A stretch of 64,000 bases of DNA from Aphanomyces cochlioides (Eukaryota; Oomycota; Saprolegniomycetes; Saprolegniales; Verrucalvaceae), in NCBI GenBank assembly GCA_019828595.1, contig JAHQRK010000004.1, forward strand, positions 2,852,001 to 2,916,000. Direction: 5' to 3'. Positions 44,644 through 54,985 of this stretch are shown here, piece after piece. Both the position numbers and the translations under genes were made by a program. Within the stretch, counting starts at the first letter, position 1. Each line of letters starts with the position of its first letter. A model generated the notes under the pieces. The model worked only from the letters and a program-made list of their open reading frames with translations, was not told where the DNA came from and made no database searches.

Positions 44644-45299
44644 CCTGGTCGGCGAACATTCCATCCATGCTTCAGGGACGGATTCAGGCTTCTGATTGGT
44701 CAATTCCAATAATTTCCGGATAATGGGATCGTTCATGCTTTTCGGATAAACTCAGGCAGGAACGCCTGAGATGATCCATCTCTGCCTCAACAAGTCCGTT
44801 CCTGCTTCAGACACATTTTCAAGAAAATCGAAAAAATACTTTGCAGATATATTTTTCGGAACTATATGGAGTTTTCTCGGTCATGACTGCGGTCATAGTT
44901 CATTTTTGGTCGTTTTATGACCAGGATAAAATATTCTGTTTTCTTCAAATTTCTTTCACAATAGGACACCGAAAATCTTGTTTTCAAGCTTAAATCAGGC
45001 ATCACAAGACATGTAAACTTTGTAATGACCGCTCTAGCAGTCGAGATGGCTCTCATCATGGAGCATGATAGTCTTGACCTTGGCAGGAGTGATGACAACG
45101 AGTGTTTGTATTAGCTTAAAATTAGTATGATGACCAGAGTTAAATATATCTCGAATATTTATTCAAAAACAACCAATTTGGAAAATATATCTCTGATATT
45201 TATTTTCTTTATATTTTGCAGATATTTTTCAAAAAATTCCAAAAAAATCCGGATAACATTCCTGCCTGGCAGGGATGGATTTCTTCCCCGACCAGGGAA
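44644..45299. repeat. candidate small inverted-repeat element inside the Mutator-like element
   Basis: The left end CCTGGTCGGCGAA...TCCATCC pairs imperfectly with the right end (reverse complement CCTGGTCGGGGAA...TCCATCC). No clear target duplication and no coding capacity. It may be a MITE or an internal repeat of the host element. Confidence 0.35.
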
Positions 45300-45334
45300 C
45301 ATTACCAAAGAACCAATCACTCAGCATGAGTATA

Positions 45335-45991
45335 TACCAACAGAGGTAATCAATCACATAAAGACCCACGACTTTGGGAACTTTGTGTTTTTACGCAGTT
45401 GCCTCGATGAATAGAGCCTTCATCAGGGCTTTCCAGTGCACCAAAAGTACAGGAACAAGCGAGGTGGCAAATGGATTTGCGAAAAAGATAGTTGTACATT
45501 ATTTGTCAACGCCAATTCAACGAAGGACCTCTCCGTTTCAATCACCTCAATGAACCTGGTCCACAATCACCCCCTTTTCCATACATCCTCGACTACACCC
45601 CACCCTGCAGTGAACAAAGGCATGGTAAGAACTGAAATATTCTAGAATACTACACTTCTAGAAATTTACAATTGATGCGATTTCTAGTACTTCTAGACTT
45701 TCCAGATATTCTTTGACTTCAATGAGTCATGCAACTTCTGCATACTTTGAAAGTTCAAGATGTCTCGCTTTTCAGTAGATCCTCGACACTCTTCTATCAA
45801 GTCTTAGTACAAGCACAGTCGATGAAAATCCACGGAAAATTACTGGGAAGTATGTTATTGATCGCGTGCGAGAAGCTTGTGGTGAGATAATTTCAAAATC
45901 CTCTGCGAGTCGGGCTAAAAGAAAGATTGTCGACTATCTGTTCGGAACTGTTGACATCGCCTTCGAAAAAGTCAAGGCTATCTTACTGTGA
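45335..45991 (+). pseudogene. FLYWCH-type zinc-finger fragment of a MULE transposase
   Basis: One frame around 45436-45600 reads WICEKDSCTLFVNA followed by LVHNHPLFH, i.e. the C-x4-C ... H-x-H core of a FLYWCH finger, common at the N-terminus of Mutator-like transposases. A second open stretch (about 45778-45991, KITGKYVIDRVREACGEI, stop TGA at 45989) could be a following exon. The upstream frame breaks by a stop at 45412. The catalytic domain is absent, so I regard this as a transposase remnant. Confidence 0.5.
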
Positions 45992-46446
45992 TCACCATTG
46001 AACTCTCGTTCAAAAATTGTTTCGGCTGGAGAGATTTCACTATGACCTACCTCCTCAATTTGTTCTTCACGATGGACCAATGGTAGTAAAATGTCTCTCA
46101 CATTGATGCCGAAGGAGGCCGCAATACAAACGAGCAGTCGCAGGATGGCCCAATTTTCAGTGCCCGCAAGCATAATACTCTCAACGAGATCATCGTCGTT
46201 AGCAATTGATGAAGCTGCGTCTACACTAGGAAGGACATACTGTGGCTTGATACCATCTTCACGAGTTGGAGGATCGTATGGGGCAAGCTCGCCATTCTTG
46301 AGGACAGGGTGTGCCCACATCTGGCGAATATATCGGTGCGGAGGGATAGCACTGTGGTGAGCCCGCATATGACTCGGGAAGTTCGTATACCAAGTCACGA
46401 AGCCACATCCTCTCACCATACACTTCAGACGTTGTGTGCTGTTCAT
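45934..46446 (-). CDS. hypothetical protein with one C2H2-like finger (170 aa), inside the Mutator-like element
   Basis: Starts MNSTQRLKCMVRGCGFVTW and continues FPSHMRAHHS, a possible C2H2 finger (C-x4-C...H-x3-H). A second open frame just upstream (46450-46519, with CPPVKFSVSWHDFLEHF and FRSC) may encode another finger in a separate exon. The remainder is unrecognised. It overlaps the 3' end of the FLYWCH fragment on the other strand. It may be a captured gene piece. Confidence 0.35.
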   Translation of the reverse strand: MNSTQRLKCMVRGCGFVTWYTNFPSHMRAHHSAIPPHRYIRQMWAHPVLKNGELAPYDPPTREDGIKPQYVLPSVDAASSIANDDDLVESIMLAGTENWAILRLLVCIAASFGINVRDILLPLVHREEQIEEVGHSEISPAETIFEREFNGDHSKIALTFSKAMSTVPNR

Positions 46447-46520
46447 GGCAACTTCTGAAATGCTCTAGAAAGTCGTGCCAACTGACTGAAAACTTCACTG
46501 GAGGACAGCGTTCGACCACA

Positions 46521-46624
46521 TTAAGATAATTCTATTTTTATCCGGAAGTTATCCGGATTCTCCGTGAACAGGGGAGATTTGCCCTGTTTCCAGACCCTGT
46601 TGCTCTGTTTTCGGGGAATTCCTC
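46521..46624 (-). repeat. right terminal inverted repeat of the Mutator-like element
   Basis: Reverse complement of 42044-42149 with a few substitutions, ending at the CGCTGGC flanking repeat. Confidence 0.78.
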
Positions 46625-46767
46625 CGCTGGCAACATCCCTTTCATGGACGATGAACAAGGATTTCAAGGGGTTAAGGGGTTTAAGCTCATCCGGTTAATT
46701 CACCTCATCCGGATATCGGTTTCACTCCATGAAGCGTCATGAACGGTTACTCGAAAAAGGCAACAAC

Positions 46768-47202
46768 ATGGACGTGAACCGCATTTTCAGCGCCGAACAG
46801 ATCGCCGTGCCGCCAGATCTACCCTTGCTGCTCAAAGAATGGACCAAGTATGTGATTCGAAACAGCCCAGAGGACCTCGCACTGTTTTCGCTTCAGTGGT
46901 TCAAAGCCCGAGCAGACGAGAATCGCCGAGGCTCCCTGTCAGCCGATGACCTCGAAACCATCCGCAAGCTATTTGAACAGTATGACGTCGACGGCAACGG
47001 CAAGATGGAAGCGCGTGAACTCAAGAGCTTCATCGTCCAAGGTTAGTCTTCGTGTGTGTATAGGTTTGATTTTTCGATCGTAGATCTCGGACTCGACATC
47101 TCGGACAACGACTTGGATGCGGTTGTGGCGCTCCTCGACACGGACAATTCGGGATTCCTCGACTTTAATGAGATCATGAAGTGGTATTGCGGTCAAGTTT
47201 AA
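46768..47202 (+). CDS. RIIa-domain plus two EF-hands protein (radial spoke RSP7-like), 2 exons, 130 aa
   Basis: The N-terminal RIIa/DPY30-type dimerisation-docking segment (VPPDLPLLLKEWTKYVIRN...DLALFSLQWF) is followed by two EF-hands with complete calcium loops, DVDGNGKMEARE and DTDNSGFLDFNE. Intron 47042-47083 (42 nt) splits them and restores the frame (131 codons including the stop). RIIa plus EF-hands is the arrangement of the flagellar radial spoke protein RSP7, fitting the dynein gene in this window. An in-frame ATG at 46729 would add 13 residues. The Mutator-like element ends 143 bp upstream of the start, so its right repeat may now be part of the promoter. Confidence 0.82.
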
Positions 47203-47232
47203 ATAACATGAACCATCAGATCTTCCATTGAG

Positions 47233-48304
47233 TTAATTGGTCGCTGGGTTCGGCAAGTGGCTCACTGACGTCGCATGCACCGAGTGCATATCCGTCTGCC
47301 AAATACGAATCGTGCCATCTTCTGAACCTGTCGCAAAGCTTTCCCCGTTTGGTGCATATCGCAAGCATCGTACTGGTCCATGGTGGCCTTTGTGGCACTC
47401 GAGCAGTGTGCCGTCAAAGCCAAAGACACGGACCCAAGTGTCCGAGCCACCTGCAATGAAACGATCGAGTGATGGGTGCAGCGACGCACCGCCTTCTTCT
47501 GTGAATGTGATGGGCATATCCACATGAAACTTCTCCGTCCATGAGTTCGTATCAAAGAACGTAACTTTGGACCCAGCAGCAACAGTGAGGATGGATCCAC
47601 CGCGGGAAGCTTCCATGTCCATCACACCAACTGGACCAACGTGCAGAGTAGTCACTCGCGTTTGGTTGTCAATGTTCCACACGACCACGTTGCCTAGGGA
47701 CGCCATTAGTGTGCTAAAATAATCATGGCATCGTACCGGCAGTGTCACCCGTCACCACAAGCGATGGCGAGGTTGCCGACGGAATTTCAACAATCTTGCG
47801 GATCACATCGTCGCATTGCATTTCATACATTGGAGTCGAGGCATCCGAGCCAAGGTCAAATATACGAAGCAGCTTTTCATGTCCACCAGTCGCAATCCAC
47901 GATCCCCCGCGGAGGAATTCGACGCTTTTCACAACGTGTTTGTGATCAAATGTCCGAAGGTTGTCACCGGTGACCGCGTCCCAGAGCTTCACGCTGAAGT
48001 CGGCGCTGGCCGTCGCAGCTCGCAAGCCATCGCTGCTCAACTTGGCCGACCACGTTGCACCCTTATGACCTTCGAATGTACCTATCCAATTGCCCGAACG
48101 ACCGCAACGGAGCATTGGGAGTTTGTCGTGGCAGGCAGAAATCAACAGGTAGTGCTCACTTGGCTCCGACGGCGCAGCATTTGGGTTCGGACTTGGGCTT
48201 GGGCAATACTGGACTTCTGCCAATGGTCGAGAGTGGCCTGGACAGACAATCGGAATCTGTCGGCGCTGCGCAGAACCTTCATTGTTGCTGCTCAAGGACG
48301 CCAT
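47233..48304 (-). CDS. STRAP: STRAP/UNRIP-like WD40 protein, 2 exons, 342 aa
   Basis: Seven-bladed WD40 propeller close to serine-threonine kinase receptor-associated protein, which in other eukaryotes binds the SMN complex and kinase signalling proteins. Diagnostic blocks: LLISACHDKLPMLR, GNWIGTFEGHKGATWSAKL, TASADFSVKLWDAVTGD, KHVVKSVEFL, then GHHGPVRCLRYAPNGESFA and GSEDGTIRIWQ. Intron 47694-47736 (43 nt). The spliced frame is 343 codons including the stop. ATG 48304 (MASLSSNN) was chosen; ATG 48319 adds five residues. It is convergent with the RIIa/EF-hand gene, 30 bp apart. Confidence 0.9.
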
Positions 48305-48319
48305 GAAGCTTGCGGTCAC

Positions 48320-48561
48320 CGAGAATTCCTTTTCACCTCACGGATCCGGACTCGTATCCGGACATCCGGATAAGATTTGCACATTTATTGGTGGGTTCAC
48401 AAGTGTCCATGAATATCAGGGGTTAAAGGGGTAAGCACAGGAGGGTTTAGTTACTTTTGGGGTTGTAGGGGTTTAACATTAACTTTCTCGAAAACTTGGA
48501 AATCTCAAATTGCAACTTTCTCTCTTGACATTTCCTTAGAATCCGATATCTGCTCTGTATA
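48320..48561. other. spacer upstream of STRAP
   Basis: No gene. It contains short TATCCGGA/ATCCGGAT repeats near 48355-48372 like those inside the Mutator-like terminal repeats. Confidence 0.35.
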
Positions 48562-48845
48562 TTAAACGTCCGCCGCGGCTAGAGAGATCGCGAGGAGTTT
48601 AGAGAATGCATACGTCGCAACGTTTGGAGAAATCGTGATCCCATCTTCCATCAGTGGAGTATCTGCGACCCATGCGTCTTTGTTGGCGTAGACCCGCAAA
48701 TCGACCATGCAATTAGGACGCGCTTAAAGTCAACAATGTCACCGCCGAGAGGAATATCAATCACCTCTGGGAAAAGTTCATCGCTTGTATTTCTCGCATC
48801 GACAAGGGCAAACCATACTCGCTGCGTCTTCTTGCGTCGTCCCAT
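48562..48845 (-). pseudogene. Crinkler (CRN) header relic
   Basis: It begins with a MGRRKKTQRVWFALVDAR header shared with the copy starting at 54799. The frame breaks after DFKR and the remaining header sequence (VYANKDAWVA) continues in another frame to a stop near 48562. No NTPase part follows. CRN headers direct translocation of oomycete effectors; this fragment can no longer encode one. Confidence 0.6.
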
Positions 48846-49005
48846 GGTCAATCCAAAATCAACTGCAATGATCAATAATATCCGGATGATTCTCCGAAAG
48901 GACACAAGAAGCATCAGTTTTCATGTATTTTTTCCTTGATGAGATATTTTATGAGAATGATCCACATCACGCACACGACAAGAGAAAGCACTGGCCAACT
49001 TCAAG

Positions 49006-51180
49006 ATGCGGCGAAGAAAAACATCACGGGAAGTCTGGTATGTCCTTACTTTCGCAAGTCAAGCCATGCACTTCGAAAGCCAACAAGACGGTATTCGTAC
49101 TTCCCTTGGCAACGATGTGAGGTACTTTAAACGTTGACTGAATGGAATCTGATTGTTTTCGCCAAGGAAGATGCTTATGCCGCCAACGATCCTCTCAAAG
49201 ACAACACAAAAATCAAAAGATATGGAAAATCGATGACAAAGGCTCTCGTTGTTGTTGCTATTGGCCCGTTTGAGAATGAATTGACTGCTTTTGAGTGGAA
49301 AGAGCCCATGCCTCTTTGCACTACATCTGGAAAAGACTGGAGATATCAAGGTGCAGACGAGGTTGCTGCATCTCTTGCCAGTCCTCTCTCAGAGAACTAC
49401 GAAGCCTGGAAAGACGAGCGTATGAACAAGAAATCAAGACCTCTTCCTGTTGAACTCAGTGGATCTAGCACCGGGAAGTCTCGAATGCTTGATGAAATGA
49501 AGAAATTGTTGTGTATCGCTGCTGCGGAAGTGGTTAAAGATGACTCACTTGCCACTAGACTCAAGAGCGCTTTTGAATTTCGTTTGGATTTTAATCACGG
49601 GTCGGAGCCCATTGAAATCCTTAACCCGGAGTTCGATGTCAGCTGCCGAATGCTCTACCAGCTCAGTAAAGTCTCAAAAGAGCCATGGATTGTTTTTTAT
49701 TATCGATGGAAAAACTTATCACGCTTCTTGAGAATTGAGCAAGTGATGGATGTCTTGGCTCAACTCCAAGCAATCGATAATGTTGAAGACATGACAGTGA
49801 TCATTTGTGTGGATGGCTTGCAAAACCTTCATGACGACTCAAGAACGACAAGCGCGATGCATTCAGTTTTGGATTCAATCTATCACTTTGTGAACACCTC
49901 TAGAGCATTTGTTGTCTGTGTTTGTGCCGCGACCATCTACGAGCCAGTTGACGAAGTGCTTGAGAATACTTCTCAGAGATTTTTGCATCTACACCCACCT
50001 CCACTAAGAGGCGAAAAAGTTATTGCGGCTAGCGATCGTGCGACGAGGCAACTGATTGAAGACATGGGTGGTCATGGAGGGGTCCTTGAGGCTTTGGAGG
50101 ACGTGCTTAAGAAACACAAAGGTTCTCAGGCCGGACCATCCAGTCTCATCAATGGGGTTTGCAGAATGATATTGGTACGATATGATAAACTGTTGAACGC
50201 TCAAACATTTGACGATCCAACCCTTTGCAAGTATGTACTGGCCACAGTATTATCTCGTCGCAAATGTTGTGCCACAACCAAAGTTAGTCATACCGATTGG
50301 ACAGGGAACGCTCGGAATGTGCTTTCATTATATTTGTGATACTCATGAGGCAAATTCCAAAAATGAAAGACGAATTGATCTACATCGATGATCATATCTC
50401 TTGCTCCAAGCCAACATGGCAAAACTTTGAAGCGTTCGTCGCGTTCTACCGTCATATCAAGTCAATTGTATATTGCGATTATCCCATCTCTCTTTTCAGA
50501 ATTTCACCGCGGCGCTCGATTTGGCAATATCGATGAGCTTTACATTCAAGAGCCCCACCAGCCGCGCGAAGTTGTGATAGCTTGCGAGCGACAAGTCACA
50601 AAACTCCTCTCAAATGATACGGAATTTTCCACTGATGATGGTGCAGTTGTGCTCGGACAGATGACGTCGATCGTTCTCAACTCATCCGGTGCACCAGCTG
50701 GTGATATATTTATGAGAGTCCGATTGCGACAGCGTCAAAAATCGTTCACTTGCAATGAAGTAATTCAATGTAAATTCGTGATATCATGCAAGGAATTAAA
50801 CAAAGACAAATACATCCTCGAAAAGGAAAAGGCAATTTCGAGCAAGCGTGACGTGTTTTTGCTCATAACCACTGCCGATGTAGCCAACGAATTTGATCTT
50901 CCTCGTAATTGCGGAATCGTTTCGAAAGCTGAATTTCTGGAATACTTTGGACCGTTTGCAAGTCGTGCCTATCGCAGCCTTATACAATTACCCCATATCA
51001 ACTCATGTTTAACGACTGAGCTGTGACGAGCAAAATGTATTGGAAAACACCTTGCAAACGCTATCATTGCCGAAAGAATGAATGGTCCCTTTCTTAGCCT
51101 GGCCGATGCTGCAAACCGACTGGGCCAACATGTATACATGCTGCGTGGCTTGCATTGCGACGTTCAAGATGATACGTAGA
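49006..51180 (+). pseudogene. Crinkler-type NTPase effector, decayed copy B
   Basis: The header start at 49006 is out of frame with the main open frame (49134-50339), and the header is shortened. That frame holds the CRN P-loop NTPase region. Its Walker A reads SGSSTGKS, so the first Gly of the family's GGPGTGKS is replaced; MTVIICVDG is the Walker B-like strand and SRAFVVCVCA follows. After a frame change at about 50330 the rest is split between two further frames (50297-50536 and 50388-51026), including FDLPRNCGIVSKAEFLEYFG. More family-like tail follows to about 51180. It is a pseudogene by several indels. Close to relic C in sequence, in the opposite orientation. Confidence 0.68.
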
Positions 51181-51283
51181 TCAGTCGTTTGAGTTATTCT
51201 TTATGAATAATCCAAGACTTCATTTTGACATCCGAACCATATAAATGAAAACAAATTGTATCCCATTTCAGACAACTTTGCTT

Positions 51284-52090
51284 CTAGCCGCAAGCACGTA
51301 ACGTGATAGAGTGTGCGTGAGTCCATGAAATAAATGATGAAACCGCAGCGAGACGGTTGTAGGATTTGTACTTGCTTGGCGTTTGAACGCATTGTAGTAG
51401 ATAATTGAGGCATGGCTCGAAAGCAGGAATCAATCTTCCTTGCGTTGCCATCTTCATAATATTTTCATTAAATCTGATATATTCCCAAAGATGTACGATC
51501 AACAGTGCTAGATTCTGCACATGAAGTGTGTTTGGTTGGATCACTGGGGCCAAGATTTCATATCTAGTAAATTGGTTGTCGTCTCTTGGTAGTCGATTAA
51601 AGGTCGCTTTCCTCTTTCGAAGGCACTTCCAGCTTTCAATTGGTTGCTGCGATGTTCTTCAAGACATCCTCGAAATGGTTCGAATGAAGATGATTCACGC
51701 GGGTTATGATAATGGCAGTAGTGGCAACAAACACAAATAACAGAATTAGTTCAGTCAAAGCACATTCCAGTCGGCCGTCAGTATATCGGAAGAATCCCAT
51801 CGAGAATGTCGACTGCACATCAAGGCTGATGAGTAGCATGGGCACTGCAGCTCACTATTTCACCATCCACACAAATGATCACTGTCATGTCTTCAACATT
51901 ATCGATTGCTTGGAGTTGAGCCAAGACATCCATCACTTGCTCAATTCTCAAGAAGCGTAATAAGTTTTTCCATTGATAATAAAAAACAATTCATGCCTCT
52001 TTTGAGACTTTTCTGAGCTGGTAGAGCATTTGGCAGCTGACATCGAACTCCGGATTATCGTTGTCAAGGATTCAGAAAGCATTTGATGCA
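51284..52090 (-). pseudogene. Crinkler-type relic C, close inverted relative of copy B
   Basis: The minus strand near 51900-52090 repeats the copy B segment LRIEQVMDVLAQLQAIDNV at nearly identical DNA level. Then, after a large deletion, MGFFRYTDGRLECAL (about 51800) and further scattered CRN-like pieces follow. The frames are broken throughout. Confidence 0.6.
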
Positions 52091-52582
52091 ATTTGTGTTG
52101 TTACCAAATGGCATACAAATTAAACCCCATGCCTCCATTGAAAGGGGCACTTTGAGCACCCAGGAGAGCAAACAACATTCACTTCTTCACGCCATAATGG
52201 AAGATTCTTCCCTTTCGGCAAGTCAGAACAACGTCCTGGAGACACTTTCGAATCTCCATTTTTATCTCTGTGATCTTCAAAATTTCAGCTGGGTAGGTTG
52301 ATCGACTGCTGTTCAACAACATGTCTCTCTTGACTTAACGCAAAATGATAAAATCTCATGGAGCCCAAAACACATAGAGGGTGGTAGCGTTAGAATAATA
52401 GCTCGAGTTTGTGGAACTTGTAACGCCAGTCAATAGAAAATCTCGTGTTATCCAACCCATCATCATCTTGATAGCAGCGAACGTGTATTATGCCCTACGT
52501 GGCGATCCAGTGATGACTAAAATGAGGATCGATAGTGCAGGCTTCAGATAGAGTCGAGGAATTTAAGTATATAAATCATCAT
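52091..52582. other. spacer within the CRN cluster
   Basis: Open frames are short and without recognisable domains. It may include more heavily decayed CRN sequence. Confidence 0.3.
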
Positions 52583-54799
52583 TCAAACCAAAAACATAAA
52601 AATCTTGACAACGCGTCTGGTCAAACAGGCGAATGTGGCATCTTCGCGTTCTTCATCTGACAAACAAGCTGCGACTTTTTCTTCGTTCAGGGACTCATTT
52701 CGCTTATTCAGTGATGTTTGCTTTGCCAAGAAAGCTACCTGTGCAAACAATCCAAAGTACGCTTGGAATTCAGCTTTTGAAACAATGCCGCATTGGGGAG
52801 GAAGCTCAAATTCACGAGATTCTTCAGGCGTGATGAGTAAGAAAACATCCGAGTCGTCCAAATCAGTCTTTTGTCTCTCCGTGTTGTATGTCTCTTCGTC
52901 CATGTTGCAATTGATATGAGTCGATTTGCACATTATTATTTCGTTGCAGCTGATGGAGGTATGACCATGCGGCACGCTAATCGTCGACATGATATTTCCA
53001 GCTGGAGCATTTGGTGTGTTTATCACAATCGAATGCATCAAATTGATATCCACATCATGAACCGTGGAAGTATTCGTCTCTTTTGAAAGATCGCTTGAAT
53101 TTTGTTGGCCTTTTGCGGTGACAATCTCGCGTGGACGTTGCTCTTCAATCCAAAGTCCGTTGACTCCGCTGCCAAATTTGGCCCCGTGATGAAGTTCAAT
53201 AAGAGGAACGAGATTTCCACAAAATGCAATCGACTTCACACGACGAAATATCGCGACAAAATCTTCAAACGGCTGGCGCAACAGGAAAGCGCTTTCGAGA
53301 TTTTTATCAAAGGTGGCGCATTCCCCGTTAAGGTTCTTCACGAGCTGCTGCAGTAACTTGACGAGCAAAACAAACGCGCATTCCAATCGGCTGTTGGCGT
53401 ATTCAGTGTATCGGAACAAACCCAAGCTGCAGAGTTTATCGGGAGTCCACCCAGGTTGACCAAAAGATGTAGGCAATAAGAACTTGCGACGAGATAACAC
53501 TGCAGCCAAGACTTCTTGGCAAATTGATGCATCGTTGACCAGTTCTGAGCTAAACAAGCTGTCATAGGCTTTTGACAATTTGTCCATGACTTCGTTGACT
53601 TGTCTGACAGGCTCGATGGAAGAGTCTCTGTGGCGCTGCAGCACTTCCTGTAGCACCTCAAGGGCCAGGCCATGACCACCCATGTCTTTTACTAACTGTT
53701 TCTCGATCCAGTTATCAGTTGCAAGAATTTCGTCACCTCGCAGTAGGGGTGGGGATAGATATACATGGTTGGGTGAACTTTGGCGAAGTGCATTATGAAT
53801 AGGTCTCTGGATTGTGACCGCACAAACACAAACGACAAATGCTCTGGACCAGTTCAAACAGTGACGCATCGAGCCCAGCAATGAATGTACAATTTTCATG
53901 CACCTTTTGGAGACCATCCACACTGAGGATAACAGTCATGTCTTCCACTTTGTCAATGTTCTGCGCATGAGCAAGGATTCCAATGACCTGGTCGATTGTC
54001 AACCAGCCTGATAAATGATTCCACCGTTGTGCAAAGGCATCCCATGGCTCGTTCACGTCTTCCCTCAGCTGGTAGAGCAATCGACAACTGATGTCAAGCT
54101 CAGGAAATATATTGTCAAGTAATCCGCTGAAATTGGTTGTGTTGTTGTCAAGAGATATACGGAATTCAAAGGCATTGTTCATTCGGGTGTTCAGTTCCTT
54201 ATCCCCTGACGCTTGTGCGGATTTAGCCAGAACAGACTTCATTTCATCCAGCATGCGCGACTTTCCAGTGCCAGGTCCGCCGAGCACGAGATCGAGAGCA
54301 TGGTAGCGCATGCCCGGTTGATGAACTTTCCATGCTTGTAATGTGTAAGAAGAGGGTGCACAAGAGAGGCGGCGAGTCCGTCTGCACCTTGATAAGGCCA
54401 ATCTTTTCCAGCGCTGGTGCAGAGACGTATGGGCTCTCTCCATTGGAAATGGTCCCTGACATCATTCAACGGCTCGATGGGTTGGAGAACACCCCGACCG
54501 CGGATAATTACCACGAGCGCATTCTTCAGCGATCCACCATATCGCTTGATCATTGTGTCTTCCATCAGTGGAGTACCTGCGACCCATGCGTCTTTGTTGG
54601 CGTACACCCACATATCCAATTTGACCGCACCATTCAATTTTTTTCCTTGTCGCTTGCTCCTTGCTAGTAGGCGATGTTTGAAGTCATCAATGTCACAGCC
54701 GAGGGGAATATCGATCGTGTCTGGGCAAAGATCGCCGCTTTCATTTCTCGCATCGACAAGGACAAACCATACTCGCTGCGTCTTCTTGCGTCGTCCCAT
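52583..54799 (-). pseudogene. Crinkler-type NTPase effector, copy D, near full length with two frameshifts
   Basis: The most complete copy: header MGRRKKTQRVWFVLVDAR at 54799, then WREPIRLCTSAGKDWPYQGA, P-loop GGPGTGKSRMLDEM, MTVILSVDGLQ, and the C-terminal nuclease-like region ending near FELPPQCGIVSKAEFQAYFG. The frame changes twice relative to its paralogues: once between the header and the P-loop (about 54330, explained by a 1-nt loss) and once after the Walker B region (about 53840, explained by a 2-nt loss). No GT-AG intron fits either site. CRN proteins with this NTPase core are intracellular effectors in oomycetes. This copy is probably a recent pseudogene, unless the breaks are assembly errors. 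Confidence 0.7.
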
Positions 54800-54985
54800 G
54801 GTAGAAAATGGAATGACAATCAAGCAAATATGATATTCTTTGCGACAGGGCATGACTACGTCTCAATGTGTTGGCAATGTGATATTGACAGTACAGAGAA
54901 ATAGAATCGAACCTCTACGACGGCAAAATAGATTTCGCAGCAAAAGAGGTCATGACTGCACTATGTGGAACGAAGGAGCAATAAC

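Larger units (their letters stand above)
42044..46624. mobile_element. Mutator-like element with ~105-bp terminal inverted repeats (4,581 bp), carrying nested elements
   Basis: Long inverted repeats (left 42044-42149, right 46521-46624) begin near GAGGAATTCCCC and differ at only a few positions. The direct repeat CGCTGGC flanks both ends (42037-42043, 46625-46631). It is at least 7 bp, and up to 9 bp if imperfect ends are allowed, which fits Mutator-like elements (usually 9-11 bp). Inside are a FLYWCH-type zinc-finger coding fragment typical of MULE transposases, a complete mariner-like element and other repeats. No MULE catalytic domain was found. The right end lies 143 bp before the start codon of the RIIa/EF-hand gene. 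Confidence 0.68.

Noticed and set aside
52605..53356. Plus-strand frames opposite Crinkler copy D
   Set aside because: They mirror the minus-strand CRN coding sequence and show no family of their own.
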